Shown: positions 17,989 to 26,263 of the stretch, piece after piece
Position numbering within the stretch: position 1 is the stretch's first letter
Layout of the letters: each line of letters begins with the position of its first letter
Origin: Roseiterribacter gracilis
GTDB taxonomy: Bacteria; Pseudomonadota; Alphaproteobacteria; BOG-932; Roseiterribacteraceae
Assembly (NCBI GenBank): GCA_018332375.1
Contig: BOPV01000001.1
Coordinates: forward strand, 1,984,001-2,048,000
Direction: 5' to 3'
DNA: 64,000 bases
The notes under the pieces: generated by a model
The model's input: the letters and a program-made list of their open reading frames with translations, nothing else
Told to the model about the DNA's origin: nothing
Database searches by the model: none
Program-made: the position numbers and the translations under genes

Positions 17989-19317
17989 TTATGCGCCGGC
18001 GGTCAGATAGACGAAGCGAACGACGAACAGCAGCGCCAGCACGTAGAGCAACCATTCCGACCGTTGCGCCTTGCCGCGCGCGATGCGCAGCAGCGCATAG
18101 GTCGTGATGCCGAACGACAGGCCGTTGGCGATCGAGAAGCTCAACGGAATCATGATCAGGGTCAGAAAGGCGGGAATGCCGATTTCGGGATCGTTCCAGT
18201 CGATCTCGGCCAGCGCGCCCAGCATCATGCCGCCAACGATGATCAACGCCGGCGCGGTTGCCGCGATCGGAATTGCGGTCACCAGCGGCGCCGCAAACAA
18301 GGCGACCAAAAACAGCAGACCGGTGACCAGCGCGGTCAGGCCCGTCCGACCACCCGCAGCAATGCCCGACGCGCTTTCGACGTAGCTCACCACGGTCGAG
18401 GTGCCAGCCAGCGAACCGACGATGGTTGCGGCGGAATCGGCAAACAGAATGCGGCGCAAGGACGGGATCGATCCGTCGGGATTCGTCAGTCCGGCGCGCT
18501 TGGTGACCGCGACCAGGGTGCCGACATTGTCGAACAGATCGACGAACAGAAAGACGAAGAAGATCTCGACCAGCCCGACGCCGATGCCGCCGCCGATCTG
18601 CAGCGCCGACGCGACATCGAGGTGAAACGCGGTCGCGGACATCGCAGTCAGATCGTAAGCGGCGCGCTGCGGCGGGATCAGACCAGCCGCCCACCCCGCC
18701 GCGGTGCCGACCAGAATGCCGATCAGAATGGCGCCGCGGACGCGCCATGCCTGCAGCACCATCGTCAGCAGCAAGGTCAGCACCGCGACCATCGTCGGCG
18801 GCGCCGACAGATCGCCCAGCGCAACCAACGTCGCTGGATGCGCGACGACGATGCCGGCTGCGTGCAAACCGATGAAGGCGAGAAACAGACCGATGCCCGC
18901 CGCGACCGCTGCAAAAAGCTGGCGCGGTATCGCCTGCACGATCAGTTGGCGAATGCCGGCGAAGGTCAGAAGCAGAAACGCGACGCCCGACAGGAACACG
19001 CAACCGAGCGCGGTCTGCCACGGCACATGCATGCCGATGACGACTGTGTAAGTGAAATAGGCGTTGAGCCCCATGCCCGGCGCCAGCGCGATCGGCACGT
19101 TGGCGAGCAAGCCCATCAACACGCAGGCGATGAACGCAGACAGGCATGTCGCTGCTGCAACCGCGGCAATCGGCATGCCGGTCGGCTGCAAGATCGCGGG
19201 ATTGACCACGACGATATAGGCCATGGTGAGAAAGGTCGTAACGCCCGCCAGAATCTCGGTGCGCACGCTGGTATTGCGTTCGCGCAGGCGAAACAGGCGA
19301 TCCAGATATCCGGTCAT
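17989..19317 (-). CDS. NCS2/AzgA-like purine permease
   Basis: A 442-residue inner-membrane transporter with about 12-14 helices. Typical AzgA-branch motifs are GVTTFLTMAYIVVVNP at the N terminus, APGMGLNAYFTY in helix 3 and FVDLFDNVGTLVAV in the middle. This branch imports hypoxanthine, guanine or adenine with protons. It is convergent with the beta-lactamase, with 28 bases between stops. No purine riboswitch is visible upstream; the HU gene terminator lies just before its start. Confidence 0.9.
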   Translation of the reverse strand: MTGYLDRLFRLRERNTSVRTEILAGVTTFLTMAYIVVVNPAILQPTGMPIAAVAAATCLSAFIACVLMGLLANVPIALAPGMGLNAYFTYTVVIGMHVPWQTALGCVFLSGVAFLLLTFAGIRQLIVQAIPRQLFAAVAAGIGLFLAFIGLHAAGIVVAHPATLVALGDLSAPPTMVAVLTLLLTMVLQAWRVRGAILIGILVGTAAGWAAGLIPPQRAAYDLTAMSATAFHLDVASALQIGGGIGVGLVEIFFVFLFVDLFDNVGTLVAVTKRAGLTNPDGSIPSLRRILFADSAATIVGSLAGTSTVVSYVESASGIAAGGRTGLTALVTGLLFLVALFAAPLVTAIPIAATAPALIIVGGMMLGALAEIDWNDPEIGIPAFLTLIMIPLSFSIANGLSFGITTYALLRIARGKAQRSEWLLYVLALLFVVRFVYLTAGA

Positions 19318-19324
19318 GGCGCCC

Positions 19325-19366
19325 CCAAAACGAAACGAGGCGACGAACTTGCGTTCGTCGCCTCGT
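19325..19366 (-). terminator. Rho-independent terminator of the HU-like gene
   Basis: A 14-bp perfect stem (arms 19335-19348 and 19353-19366) with a four-base loop, followed on the minus strand by TTTCGTTTTGG. It lies 24 bases after the HU-like stop and directly before the purine permease start. Confidence 0.85.
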
Positions 19367-19390
19367 AAAGCAACGCAAGCTTGGAGAAGC

Positions 19391-19762
19391 TTACTTCTTC
19401 TTCTTCATCACCGCTTCCTTCAGCGGCTTAGCCGGCGTGAAGCGCAGCGTGCGCTTGGCCGGAATCTTCACGGCTTCACCCGTTTGCGGGTTGCGGCCGA
19501 TACGAGCGGCGCGGTCGCGAACGACGAAGCGGCCGAAGCCCGAAATGGCAATCACTTCGCCCTTTTGCAGGCGCTTTGCGACGTCTTCGAACACACCGGT
19601 CACGATCGCGAGAGCGTCTTTCTTGGACAGCTCGTACGTCGCGACGATGCCTTCCGCGAGATGACGCGGGCCGACGCGAGTCGGCTTGTCCGACGACTTG
19701 CTCGCGGCCTTAGCCGGAGCCTTCTTGGCGGCCTTCGCCGGAGCAGCTTTCTTCGCAGCCAA
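19391..19762 (-). CDS. HU-family DNA-binding protein with a lysine/alanine-rich N-terminal tail
   Basis: A 123-residue nucleoid protein. The core (about 33-118) has the HU/IHF signature ISGFGRFVVRDRAARIGRNP, which forms the DNA-bending beta arms, and RTLRFTPAKPLKEAV at the end. It is preceded by about 28 residues of AKKAAPAKAAKKAPAKAASK type, like the basic tails of some alphaproteobacterial HU-like proteins and histone H1. The start is TTG at 19762 behind GGGGAGGGA; an upstream ATG would add an unlikely FRYFFFGEG segment. It is monocistronic, with its own terminator. Confidence 0.9.
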   Translation of the reverse strand: MAAKKAAPAKAAKKAPAKAASKSSDKPTRVGPRHLAEGIVATYELSKKDALAIVTGVFEDVAKRLQKGEVIAISGFGRFVVRDRAARIGRNPQTGEAVKIPAKRTLRFTPAKPLKEAVMKKKK

Positions 19763-20080
19763 ATGTCCCTCCCCGAAAAAGAAATAACGAAATAACGAAT
19801 CCTCGGGACGGAGCATCACTGTCGGCGCGCGCACGTCAAGCAATTCCGCACGATTTCATGCGGGTTTTTTAAGCGGAGATGCGTCGCAATGCGCGTGGCT
19901 GTGGACGATTCCGGCCTTGCCATTGCGCCGGGTTCGACACTGCGAGCCCGATTCGCGGTGATTTCGCGGTGACGAACATGTCCTGTGCCGGACCTGTTTT
20001 TGTCCGCCCGGCGATCCAGGAAGCCAGTGATTTCGCGGAGATTTACGCTTTCCTTAGACACGCAGGACAGGGTCGTCGCG
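19763..20080. other. Divergent intergenic region between the HU-like gene and the kinase pair
   Basis: A 318-base gap holding the promoters of both directions. A 12-base direct repeat GTGATTTCGCGG occurs at 19958-19969 and 20027-20038, in front of the kinase start. No RNA gene is seen. An in-frame extension of the kinase to 19985 is possible but its codons look random. Confidence 0.5.
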
Positions 20081-21841
20081 ATGCCCCGCCTGGCTGAATT
20101 CTTCACGCGGAGTCGCCGCTTTTCCACCGCCCAGCTTGTGTCCCTGACGGGTGCTGCTGCGGCGATGCTTGCGCTTGCGCTTGGGGGCGGCGCCGTCTGG
20201 CAGCACCGCGAAGCCGTCCTGGCGCAGTCTGCGGAGGAGGCCACCCATCTCGGATTGGTGCTGGCAGAGCAGACCCGCCAGACGATTCGCGCCGCCGAAC
20301 TGACCCTGAAACTGGCGTCCGAGCGACTCGACGCCAGCGCGCCCGACTTCGAAGAGGTCGCACAAAGCCGCGCCACACATGCCGTTCTTGCCGATCTGCA
20401 AGCCGGCTTGCCGCAACTTAGCGCGCTGTCGCTGGTCAGCGCATCGGGCGAGGTGCTGAGTTTTTCGCGCCGCTGGCCGACGCCGCTGATCCGCGTCGAC
20501 GACCGTGACTATTTCATCGCCATGCGCGACGACCCGAAGCTGCTGCGCTTTATTTCAGCGCCGGTACAAAATCGCGGCTCCGGCACCTGGACGTTTTATA
20601 TCGCGCACCGGTTGCGCCGCGCCGACGGTGCGTTCGGCGGCGTCGCGCTGGCCGCAATCGAATGCGCGTTCTTCGAGCAATTCTATGCCGACATCGGCTT
20701 GCCGAACGGCGGCACCCTGGCCCTGTTTCGCAACGACGGCACGCTGTTGTCGCGCTGGCCGCACGCCGAAGATCTGATCGGCCGGTCGTTCGCCACCGCG
20801 CGCGGCTTCACCGACATCGTGCAGAAAACCGGCAGCGGTACTATCCGCCTGACCAGCAGCATCGATCGCATCGACCGCATCATCGCGATGCAGACGCTGA
20901 AGAACGAACCGCTGGTGATCAGCGTCACTTTGGAAGAAGACCAGGCGCTGCGCATTTGGCGCCGCACCGCCACGATCTGGGGCGCGACCTCGGTTGCGAT
21001 CGCGCTGATCATCTGCGGACTGACCGGGCTGGTGCTGCGCCAGATGCGCCGCCGCCAGGCGCAGGCGCTGGAACTCGCCGCAGCCAAACGACAGGCCGAA
21101 GCAGCGAACACGGCAAAAAGCGAATTCCTCGCCGCCATGAGCCACGAGCTGCGCACGCCGCTGACCGCGGTGCTGGGCTTTGCCGATTTGCTGCGCGAAG
21201 ATGGCAACGAGTACACCTCCCGCCGGCGCGAATTCGCCGAAAACATCCAGACCGCAGGACGTCATTTGCTGGGCTTGATCGGCGACGTGTTGGATCTCGC
21301 CAAGATCGAGGCCGGCCGCAAAGACCTGAACGAAGAAACGTTGGCGGTGGTCGAGCTGTTGGCCGCCGCACGTTCGCTGTCGAGCGAGCGCGCGACGCAA
21401 GCGCAATTGCAGCTCAGTTGCGAAATGCCCGATCCCGATCTGCGCCTGTTCTGCGACCGGCTGGCGATGAACCAGATCCTGCTGAACCTGCTGACCAACG
21501 CGATCAAATACACGCCGTCCCCGGGTCGCGTGACGTTCGGCGCGTCGCTGTTGCCGACGGGCGATCTTGCAATCGAAGTCGTCGATACCGGCGTCGGCAT
21601 CGCGCCTTCGGCGCTGGCGAGCGCCTTTGCACCGTTCCAGCGCATTGCGGGCGATCCCTGGGCCGCCAGCCGCGAAGGCGTCGGGCTTGGTCTCGCCATC
21701 GTGCGCGAGCTGGTGCAGCTGCATGGCGGCTCGATCACGCTCGAACGCGGTGACGTCTGCGGCACGCGCGCGCTGGTGCGGTTGCCGGCCTGGCGCGTCA
21801 CCAACAGCGACCCGTCTATGTCAATCGCCCAGGCCGGATGA
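20081..21841 (+). CDS. Membrane sensor histidine kinase with a periplasmic Cache-like domain
   Basis: A 586-residue kinase. TM1 (LVSLTGAAAAMLALALGGGA), a periplasmic region of about 250 residues with PAS/Cache-like features (LIRVDDRDYFIAMRDD, TWTFYIAHRLRRADGAFGG), TM2 (WGATSVAIALIICGLTGLVL), HisKA with FLAAMSHELRTPLTAVLGFA, and HATPase_c (NLLTNAIKY, DTGVGI, GVGLGLAIV). The ATG at 20081 has AGGACAGGG upstream. Its stop overlaps the next kinase start by four bases. No response regulator is adjacent, so the partner is an orphan or lies at 24.8 kb. Confidence 0.88.
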   Translation: MPRLAEFFTRSRRFSTAQLVSLTGAAAAMLALALGGGAVWQHREAVLAQSAEEATHLGLVLAEQTRQTIRAAELTLKLASERLDASAPDFEEVAQSRATHAVLADLQAGLPQLSALSLVSASGEVLSFSRRWPTPLIRVDDRDYFIAMRDDPKLLRFISAPVQNRGSGTWTFYIAHRLRRADGAFGGVALAAIECAFFEQFYADIGLPNGGTLALFRNDGTLLSRWPHAEDLIGRSFATARGFTDIVQKTGSGTIRLTSSIDRIDRIIAMQTLKNEPLVISVTLEEDQALRIWRRTATIWGATSVAIALIICGLTGLVLRQMRRRQAQALELAAAKRQAEAANTAKSEFLAAMSHELRTPLTAVLGFADLLREDGNEYTSRRREFAENIQTAGRHLLGLIGDVLDLAKIEAGRKDLNEETLAVVELLAAARSLSSERATQAQLQLSCEMPDPDLRLFCDRLAMNQILLNLLTNAIKYTPSPGRVTFGASLLPTGDLAIEVVDTGVGIAPSALASAFAPFQRIAGDPWAASREGVGLGLAIVRELVQLHGGSITLERGDVCGTRALVRLPAWRVTNSDPSMSIAQAG

Positions 21842-23148
21842 CCGCGCTCGAACCGTCCCTGCTACGCGCACTGTCGGCAACCTTGTGGTTGCCGCGCTGG
21901 CCGTTGGGCACCGCCCTGATCATCGCGACGGCGGCGATGTTGCTGGCCTTGTGGACCGGCATCGCGCCGTGGATCGGGCTTTGGTACGCCGCGCTGGGCA
22001 CGCTGATCGCGTTTCGTCTGGCACTGCGCGCCGACTGGCAACGCAGCGACGGCGATCCGGCGCGCAAATGGCTGCGCCGTTTCAGCTACAGCGCCTTCGC
22101 ACACGGTCTGTTGTGGGGCGGACTTGGTGCGGCGCTGGCGCACGACAATTGGAACGTCTTCACCGTCGTGCTGGTGCTGATCGCGGGCATGTGTGCGGGC
22201 TCGGCAACCGTCTATGCCGGCTGGCCACCCGCGGTTGCGTCGTTTCTGCTTGCAGCGATCGGACCGGTTGCGGTGTCGTGCCTGGTGCGCGGCGACGCCG
22301 CCAGCGTGTCGCTGGGCGTGATGGCGCCCTTCTTCGCGTTCAACCTCTATGCCGGCGCGCTGCGTGCGTGCCGCGAAAAGCTCGAACTGCTGCGCAAGCG
22401 CGCCGAGCTCGAACGAACCACATCGGAACTGGCGGCGGCTTTGTTGCAAACCCAACGCGCCGAAGCAGCGCGCACGCGCTTTCTCGCAACCGTCAGCCAC
22501 GAGCTGCGCACGCCGCTCAACGCGATCGTCGGCTTTGCCGATCTGATGCAAAGCGAGGCGATGGGGCCGCTCGGCTCGCCGCATTATCGCGAATACGTCA
22601 CCGACATCGGTGAAGGCGGACGACGCCTGCGCCGTCTGGTCGACGAGATCGTCGCCTTCGCGCGGCTCGACGCACCGAATGACGGCGGTGGGCGCGCCTT
22701 GATCGATATTCGCGTGCCGTGTCGCGAAGCAGCCGCGACGGTCGCGCGCGACGCCACGGCGCGCGGCATCGGCTTGACCTTGCTGCTCGACGAAACCGTG
22801 CCGGCGCGGCTGCTCGACAGCGCGGCGATGACGCGCGCCATCCGTCACTTGCTGGAGAACGCGGTCAAATTCTCCGAGCGCGGCCAACTGGTGCGGCTGG
22901 TCGTGTCACGGCGCGAAGGCGACGGGATCGAAATCCGCGTCGAAGATCGCGGCATCGGGATGGATGAAGTCGCATTGGCGCAGGCCTTGTTGCCGTTCCG
23001 CCAACTGGAAGAAACGATCGTGCGTCAGTTCGACGGGTTGGGTCTTGGCCTGCCGCTGGCGCGCGCCTTGGTCGAACGCGAAGGCGGCCGGCTGGAACTG
23101 GAAAGCGCGCCGGGCCGCGGCACCATCGCGCGCATCGTGTTTAGTTAG
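21838..23148 (+). CDS. Second membrane histidine kinase, coupled to the first
   Basis: A 436-residue kinase starting in an ATGA overlap with the preceding kinase. The N-terminal ~180 residues form about five to six membrane helices with no large periplasmic loop, followed by a coiled linker, HisKA (FLATVSHELRTPLNAIVGFA), and HATPase_c (LLENAVKFSE, DRGIGM, GLGLGLPLARALVE). An integral-membrane sensor of this type may read membrane state or a small ligand. The pair may work as a heterodimer; that is inference. A three-hairpin repeat element begins at its stop codon. Confidence 0.88.
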   Translation: MTALEPSLLRALSATLWLPRWPLGTALIIATAAMLLALWTGIAPWIGLWYAALGTLIAFRLALRADWQRSDGDPARKWLRRFSYSAFAHGLLWGGLGAALAHDNWNVFTVVLVLIAGMCAGSATVYAGWPPAVASFLLAAIGPVAVSCLVRGDAASVSLGVMAPFFAFNLYAGALRACREKLELLRKRAELERTTSELAAALLQTQRAEAARTRFLATVSHELRTPLNAIVGFADLMQSEAMGPLGSPHYREYVTDIGEGGRRLRRLVDEIVAFARLDAPNDGGGRALIDIRVPCREAAATVARDATARGIGLTLLLDETVPARLLDSAAMTRAIRHLLENAVKFSERGQLVRLVVSRREGDGIEIRVEDRGIGMDEVALAQALLPFRQLEETIVRQFDGLGLGLPLARALVEREGGRLELESAPGRGTIARIVFS

Positions 23149-23211
23149 CCGCGGAACGCGGCTCCCGGATTTCAGTTCGCGCATTGAAAACCGGAAGGCG
23201 CTGCGCGCCTA
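23146..23211. repeat. Three-hairpin dispersed repeat, copy 1
   Basis: A 66-base element running from the TAG of the second kinase to the stop of the convergent AEC gene. Hairpins: CCGCG-GAA-CGCGG; a CCGG...CCGG stem around TTCAGTTCGCGCATTGAA; GGCGC-TGC-GCGCC. Copy 2 at 62157 has the same order and spacing, with a first stem changed on both arms. It probably also acts as a bidirectional terminator for the two convergent genes. Confidence 0.75.
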
Positions 23212-24120
23212 AAGCGGCCAAAGCGCCAACACGACCGGCAAGGTGACGACCGCTGCGATCGTCTGCACCGTGATGATACCCGCCATCAGATCGGCATCGC
23301 CGCCCATCTGCCGTGCCAGAATGTAGCTGTTGGTCGCGGTTGGAACCGCCTGAAACAAAATCGCGACCGCCGCCGGCGCACCATGCACGCCGAGCGCGAG
23401 CAGCAGCAGTGCGGTCACTGCCGGCATCACCAGCAGCTTGACCGTGCAGGCCAGCGCGATTTCGCGCGTGCGACCGCGCACGGCATCGAGCGACAGACCC
23501 GCGCCGATGGCGAGCAACGCCAACCCCAGCGAAGCCTGTCCCAGCACGTCGAGCATGCGATCGACCGGTGCTGCCAGACCGACGCCGCTGACGCTCAGCG
23601 CCATGCCGACGACGCAGCCGAGGATCAGCGGGTTGCGCGCAATTTCGACCAGCGCATTGCGCTTGATCTCGTTGTCGCCATGTTGCGTCAGCACGACGAC
23701 CGATAGTGCATTCAAGAGCGGGATCATCACGACGATCGCGATCGCCGCCAACGGCAGCAGATCGGCACGCGCCGCACCGACCACGACGCCCAGCGCAATG
23801 TAGGTGTTGTAGCGCATCGCACCTTGGAACACCGAACTGAAGGCGGGACCGTCGTGTGCCACCTTGCGCCGCGCGAGATACAGCGCGCCACCGACCAACA
23901 CGATCGCACCGACCAGCGCCGCCGCAATGCGCAAGGTCGGCAAAGCGGTCAGATTGGCGTTGGCGAGGCTGCGCACCAGCAATGCAGGAAATAGCAGAAT
24001 GTAGGTGAGCCGCTCGGCTGGGCGCCAGAAGCCGTCATCGACCCAGTGGAAGCGACGGATGATCCAACCGAGAGCGATCAGGCCGAACAGAACGGCAAGC
24101 GTGGTCATGACGGGCGACAT
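23209..24120 (-). CDS. AEC-family (auxin efflux carrier) transporter
   Basis: A 303-residue membrane protein with ten predicted helices in two halves. Family features are ERLTYILLFPALLVRSLA near the N terminus, a central hydrophilic loop, LAIGAGLSLDA and the helix-9 motif PTATNSYILARQMGG. Bacterial members move small organic acids such as malate or malonate; the substrate here is unknown. It is convergent with the kinase pair, with the three-hairpin repeat between. An ATG at 24108 is an alternative start. Confidence 0.88.
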   Translation of the reverse strand: MSPVMTTLAVLFGLIALGWIIRRFHWVDDGFWRPAERLTYILLFPALLVRSLANANLTALPTLRIAAALVGAIVLVGGALYLARRKVAHDGPAFSSVFQGAMRYNTYIALGVVVGAARADLLPLAAIAIVVMIPLLNALSVVVLTQHGDNEIKRNALVEIARNPLILGCVVGMALSVSGVGLAAPVDRMLDVLGQASLGLALLAIGAGLSLDAVRGRTREIALACTVKLLVMPAVTALLLLALGVHGAPAAVAILFQAVPTATNSYILARQMGGDADLMAGIITVQTIAAVVTLPVVLALWPL

Positions 24121-24153
24121 CGTGTTCGGCCTACACGAGCCCGATCCGGTGTC

Positions 24154-24696
24154 CTAGTGCGGCGGCGACATGCCTGCAGCGGTAAAAGCGTCGCCGTCGA
24201 TATCGGCGCGGAAGCTGCGCAAGTTGCCCATTGGCTCGCCGATTTCGTGGAACGTGCCGGCGACGATCGAACAGACCGCGCCACTGGCGTCGATCAAGGG
24301 CAGATAGACCGAGGTCCAGCGCACCGGCTCTTCGTATTGGGCGAGATAGTGGACCAGCACCGGTTTGCGTCCCGCGATGGTCCGGCGCAACGCGTCGCGC
24401 ACCGCATCGAGGATCGGTGACGCCAGCTCGATCTCGTCCAGCATGTACCCGACCTGGGGGCCGCCGCCGCGCCGCGCGACCTCGCTGCCGACCAGCCGGA
24501 CGCGAAACCCGGCCGGCTCGACCCCATACAGCGTGAGATGCGCAACCGCGCGCGGGACGCCGACGACCGGGTCGAACCGGTCGCGCATGGGCAAAGCGCC
24601 CTCACCGGCGAGGCTCCGGTAGTAGGCCAACAGGTCGGTCCAGCCGATTCGCGCCAAACCCGTCTCCCTAATCTCTGCGCCCTTGGGCGTCGCCAT
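24154..24696 (-). CDS. PAS_5-type PAS domain protein
   Basis: About 180 residues. The order LLAYYRSLAGEGALPMRDRFDP, then VAHLTLYGVEPAGFRVRLVGS, GYMLDEI and LVHYLAQYEEPVRWTSVYLPL matches the PAS_5 family, which is common in Alphaproteobacteria and usually stands alone. It is a cytosolic sensor or adaptor with unknown ligand. The start at 24696 is the last Met before the domain; an extension to 24819 adds a basic stretch. It is divergent from the OmpR-type regulator with about 100 bases between, so the two could be functionally linked. Confidence 0.72.
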   Translation of the reverse strand: MATPKGAEIRETGLARIGWTDLLAYYRSLAGEGALPMRDRFDPVVGVPRAVAHLTLYGVEPAGFRVRLVGSEVARRGGGPQVGYMLDEIELASPILDAVRDALRRTIAGRKPVLVHYLAQYEEPVRWTSVYLPLIDASGAVCSIVAGTFHEIGEPMGNLRSFRADIDGDAFTAAGMSPPH

Positions 24697-24793
24697 CGAC
24701 CATCGCAAATTGCGTCCGAGCCCGTCCTGAGAAGATTGTGTCCATTTTCCGAGCCTTTTGGCCACAGCTCGGGCTTGGCGGTTCGGCGCTCTC

Positions 24794-25507
24794 ATGCGAA
24801 GCCTTAAGCCGATGCGCAAACAACGGATCCTCGTGGTCGAGGACGACCCGCTCGCCCAAGGCCTGCTTGCCGCCTACCTGCGGAAAGAAGGATTCGAGGT
24901 CGAGACCGCGATTGACGGACGTGGAATGCACGACGCGCTGGAACGCGCACCAGTCGATCTGATCTTCCTCGACCTCACGCTGCCGGACGAAGACGGGCTG
25001 GTTCTGACGCGCAAGGCGCGCAGTCGCTGGACCACGCCGATTGTCGTTCTCACGGCCCGTACGGACCGTGATGCGCGGCTCACCGCGCTCGAGCTGGGCG
25101 CCGACGACTATTTGGTCAAACCGTTCGACCCGGAAGAGCTGGTTTTGCGTGCGCGCAACCTGCTGCGCCGGTCGGGTGGTGGCGTCCGCCGCGAGCAAAG
25201 CCGCCTGAAATTCGGCAAATGGACGCTGGATCTGGCGGGCCGGGCGTTGATCGACGGCGACAATACCGAAGTGCCGCTGGCGCCGGCCGAATACAAATTG
25301 CTGGTGGCGCTGGCCAAAGCGCCGGGCCGCGTGGTCAGCCGTGCGCATCTGTTGGACGCGGTTGCGCGCGAAGACGCGACGGAACGCATGATCGACGTGT
25401 TGATCAGCCGCTTGCGCCGCAAGCTTGATGACGATCCCAAGAAGCCTTCGCTGCTCGTGACCGTGCAAGGCGCTGGCTACAAGCTCGTCGGGGTCGAAGG
25501 GGGCTGA
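24794..25507 (+). CDS. OmpR/PhoB-family response regulator
   Basis: A 237-residue regulator. The receiver has E16/D17/D18 (VVEDDP), phospho-acceptor D60 in LIFLDLTLPDEDG, T88 and K109 in YLVKPFDP. A winged helix (about 140-235) ends with the recognition helix ATERMIDVLISRLRRKLDDD and the wing VQGAGYKL. It is of ArcA/TorR type. No cognate kinase is adjacent; the orphan kinases at 20-23 kb are possible partners. Its end overlaps the convergent Hpt-like gene by 31 bases. An ATG at 24812 is an alternative start. Confidence 0.88.
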   Translation: MRSLKPMRKQRILVVEDDPLAQGLLAAYLRKEGFEVETAIDGRGMHDALERAPVDLIFLDLTLPDEDGLVLTRKARSRWTTPIVVLTARTDRDARLTALELGADDYLVKPFDPEELVLRARNLLRRSGGGVRREQSRLKFGKWTLDLAGRALIDGDNTEVPLAPAEYKLLVALAKAPGRVVSRAHLLDAVAREDATERMIDVLISRLRRKLDDDPKKPSLLVTVQGAGYKLVGVEGG

Positions 25508-25842
25508 GGCTCCAGCAGCGACAGCGCATCGAGCGAGCGCTGTCCCAACGAACGTACCGGCTTCATTACGGCATCGGTTCCTTCGCCGCGCTCGGCCGCG
25601 CGTTCCAATGCACGTGCCGCCTGGGTCAGCGCCGGTAGACCCGCCATCGAGGCAGTGCCGGCAAGCCGCTCGGCGCCGCGGCGAACATCGCCCCGCGCCC
25701 CGTGCAACGTCGCAAACTCCAACCCGTCCAGCACTGCTTTCAGCGACCGCGCAGCGAGCGTGCGCAGTTCTTCGACTTGGGCGGCCCCCAAATCACGGTC
25801 GAGGCGGCCCCAGTGCGCGTCATCAAGCAGAGCATGTGTCAT
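25477..25842 (-). CDS. Hpt-like four-helix protein lacking the phospho-acceptor histidine
   Basis: A 121-residue helical protein. Residues 50-90 (RRGAERLAGTASMAGLPAL, then ALERAAERGE) align with the Hpt core AHxLKGxAxxxGxxxL, but the phosphorylated His is Glu58 and the following Lys is Ala61. It cannot pass phosphate by the normal route. It may be a decoy or scaffold, or Glu may mimic the phosphorylated state. It overlaps the OmpR-type regulator tail to tail by 31 bases, so transcripts would be complementary there. The family assignment rests on the motif and helical pattern. Confidence 0.68.
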   Translation of the reverse strand: MTHALLDDAHWGRLDRDLGAAQVEELRTLAARSLKAVLDGLEFATLHGARGDVRRGAERLAGTASMAGLPALTQAARALERAAERGEGTDAVMKPVRSLGQRSLDALSLLEPQPPSTPTSL

Positions 25843-26003
25843 GGCCCGCGGACGCTAGCAGGGCACAAACAGTTACAGGCCCTCACGCTGACTGATTTCA
25901 TCGCGCGTTCACGTGTACGTCGTCTCGCGTATGCACGTGGCCGATACGGTCCGGACAAATACGCGGTACCGACACGCCGCGTTCCTTGTTTGGAGTGCCT
26001 GTG

Positions 26004-26195
26004 ATGGTTGAGATCCTGTCCGATGCCAGCGGCCGACAAGTCGGTTCTGTCCGCAATGAAAGCGGCAAGCTGGTTGCGCGCGATCGCAACGGGGCGCGGG
26101 TCGGCTATTTCGACCCGCGCACAAACACCACGCACACGATGGATGGTCGCAAGGTCGCCGAAGGCAATTCGCTCAAGCAGATCGTCGTTCGCTGA
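26004..26195 (+). CDS. Small hypothetical protein (63 residues)
   Basis: Soluble protein starting at ATG 26004, with GGAG eight bases upstream. It is built of short beta-hairpin-like units (VEILSDASGRQVGSV, KLVARDRNGARVGYFDPRT, NTTHTMDGRKVAEGN) that look like three degenerate copies of a strand-turn-strand motif. No family recognised. It stands alone between the Hpt-like gene and the glycosyltransferase. Confidence 0.6.
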   Translation: MVEILSDASGRQVGSVRNESGKLVARDRNGARVGYFDPRTNTTHTMDGRKVAEGNSLKQIVVR

Positions 26196-26263
26196 TCTAC
26201 CTCGTTTTGGCCGCCGCGTGGCGGTCAGGGGATCATTGCGTGGCTTCCTGACGTTGGAACGTC

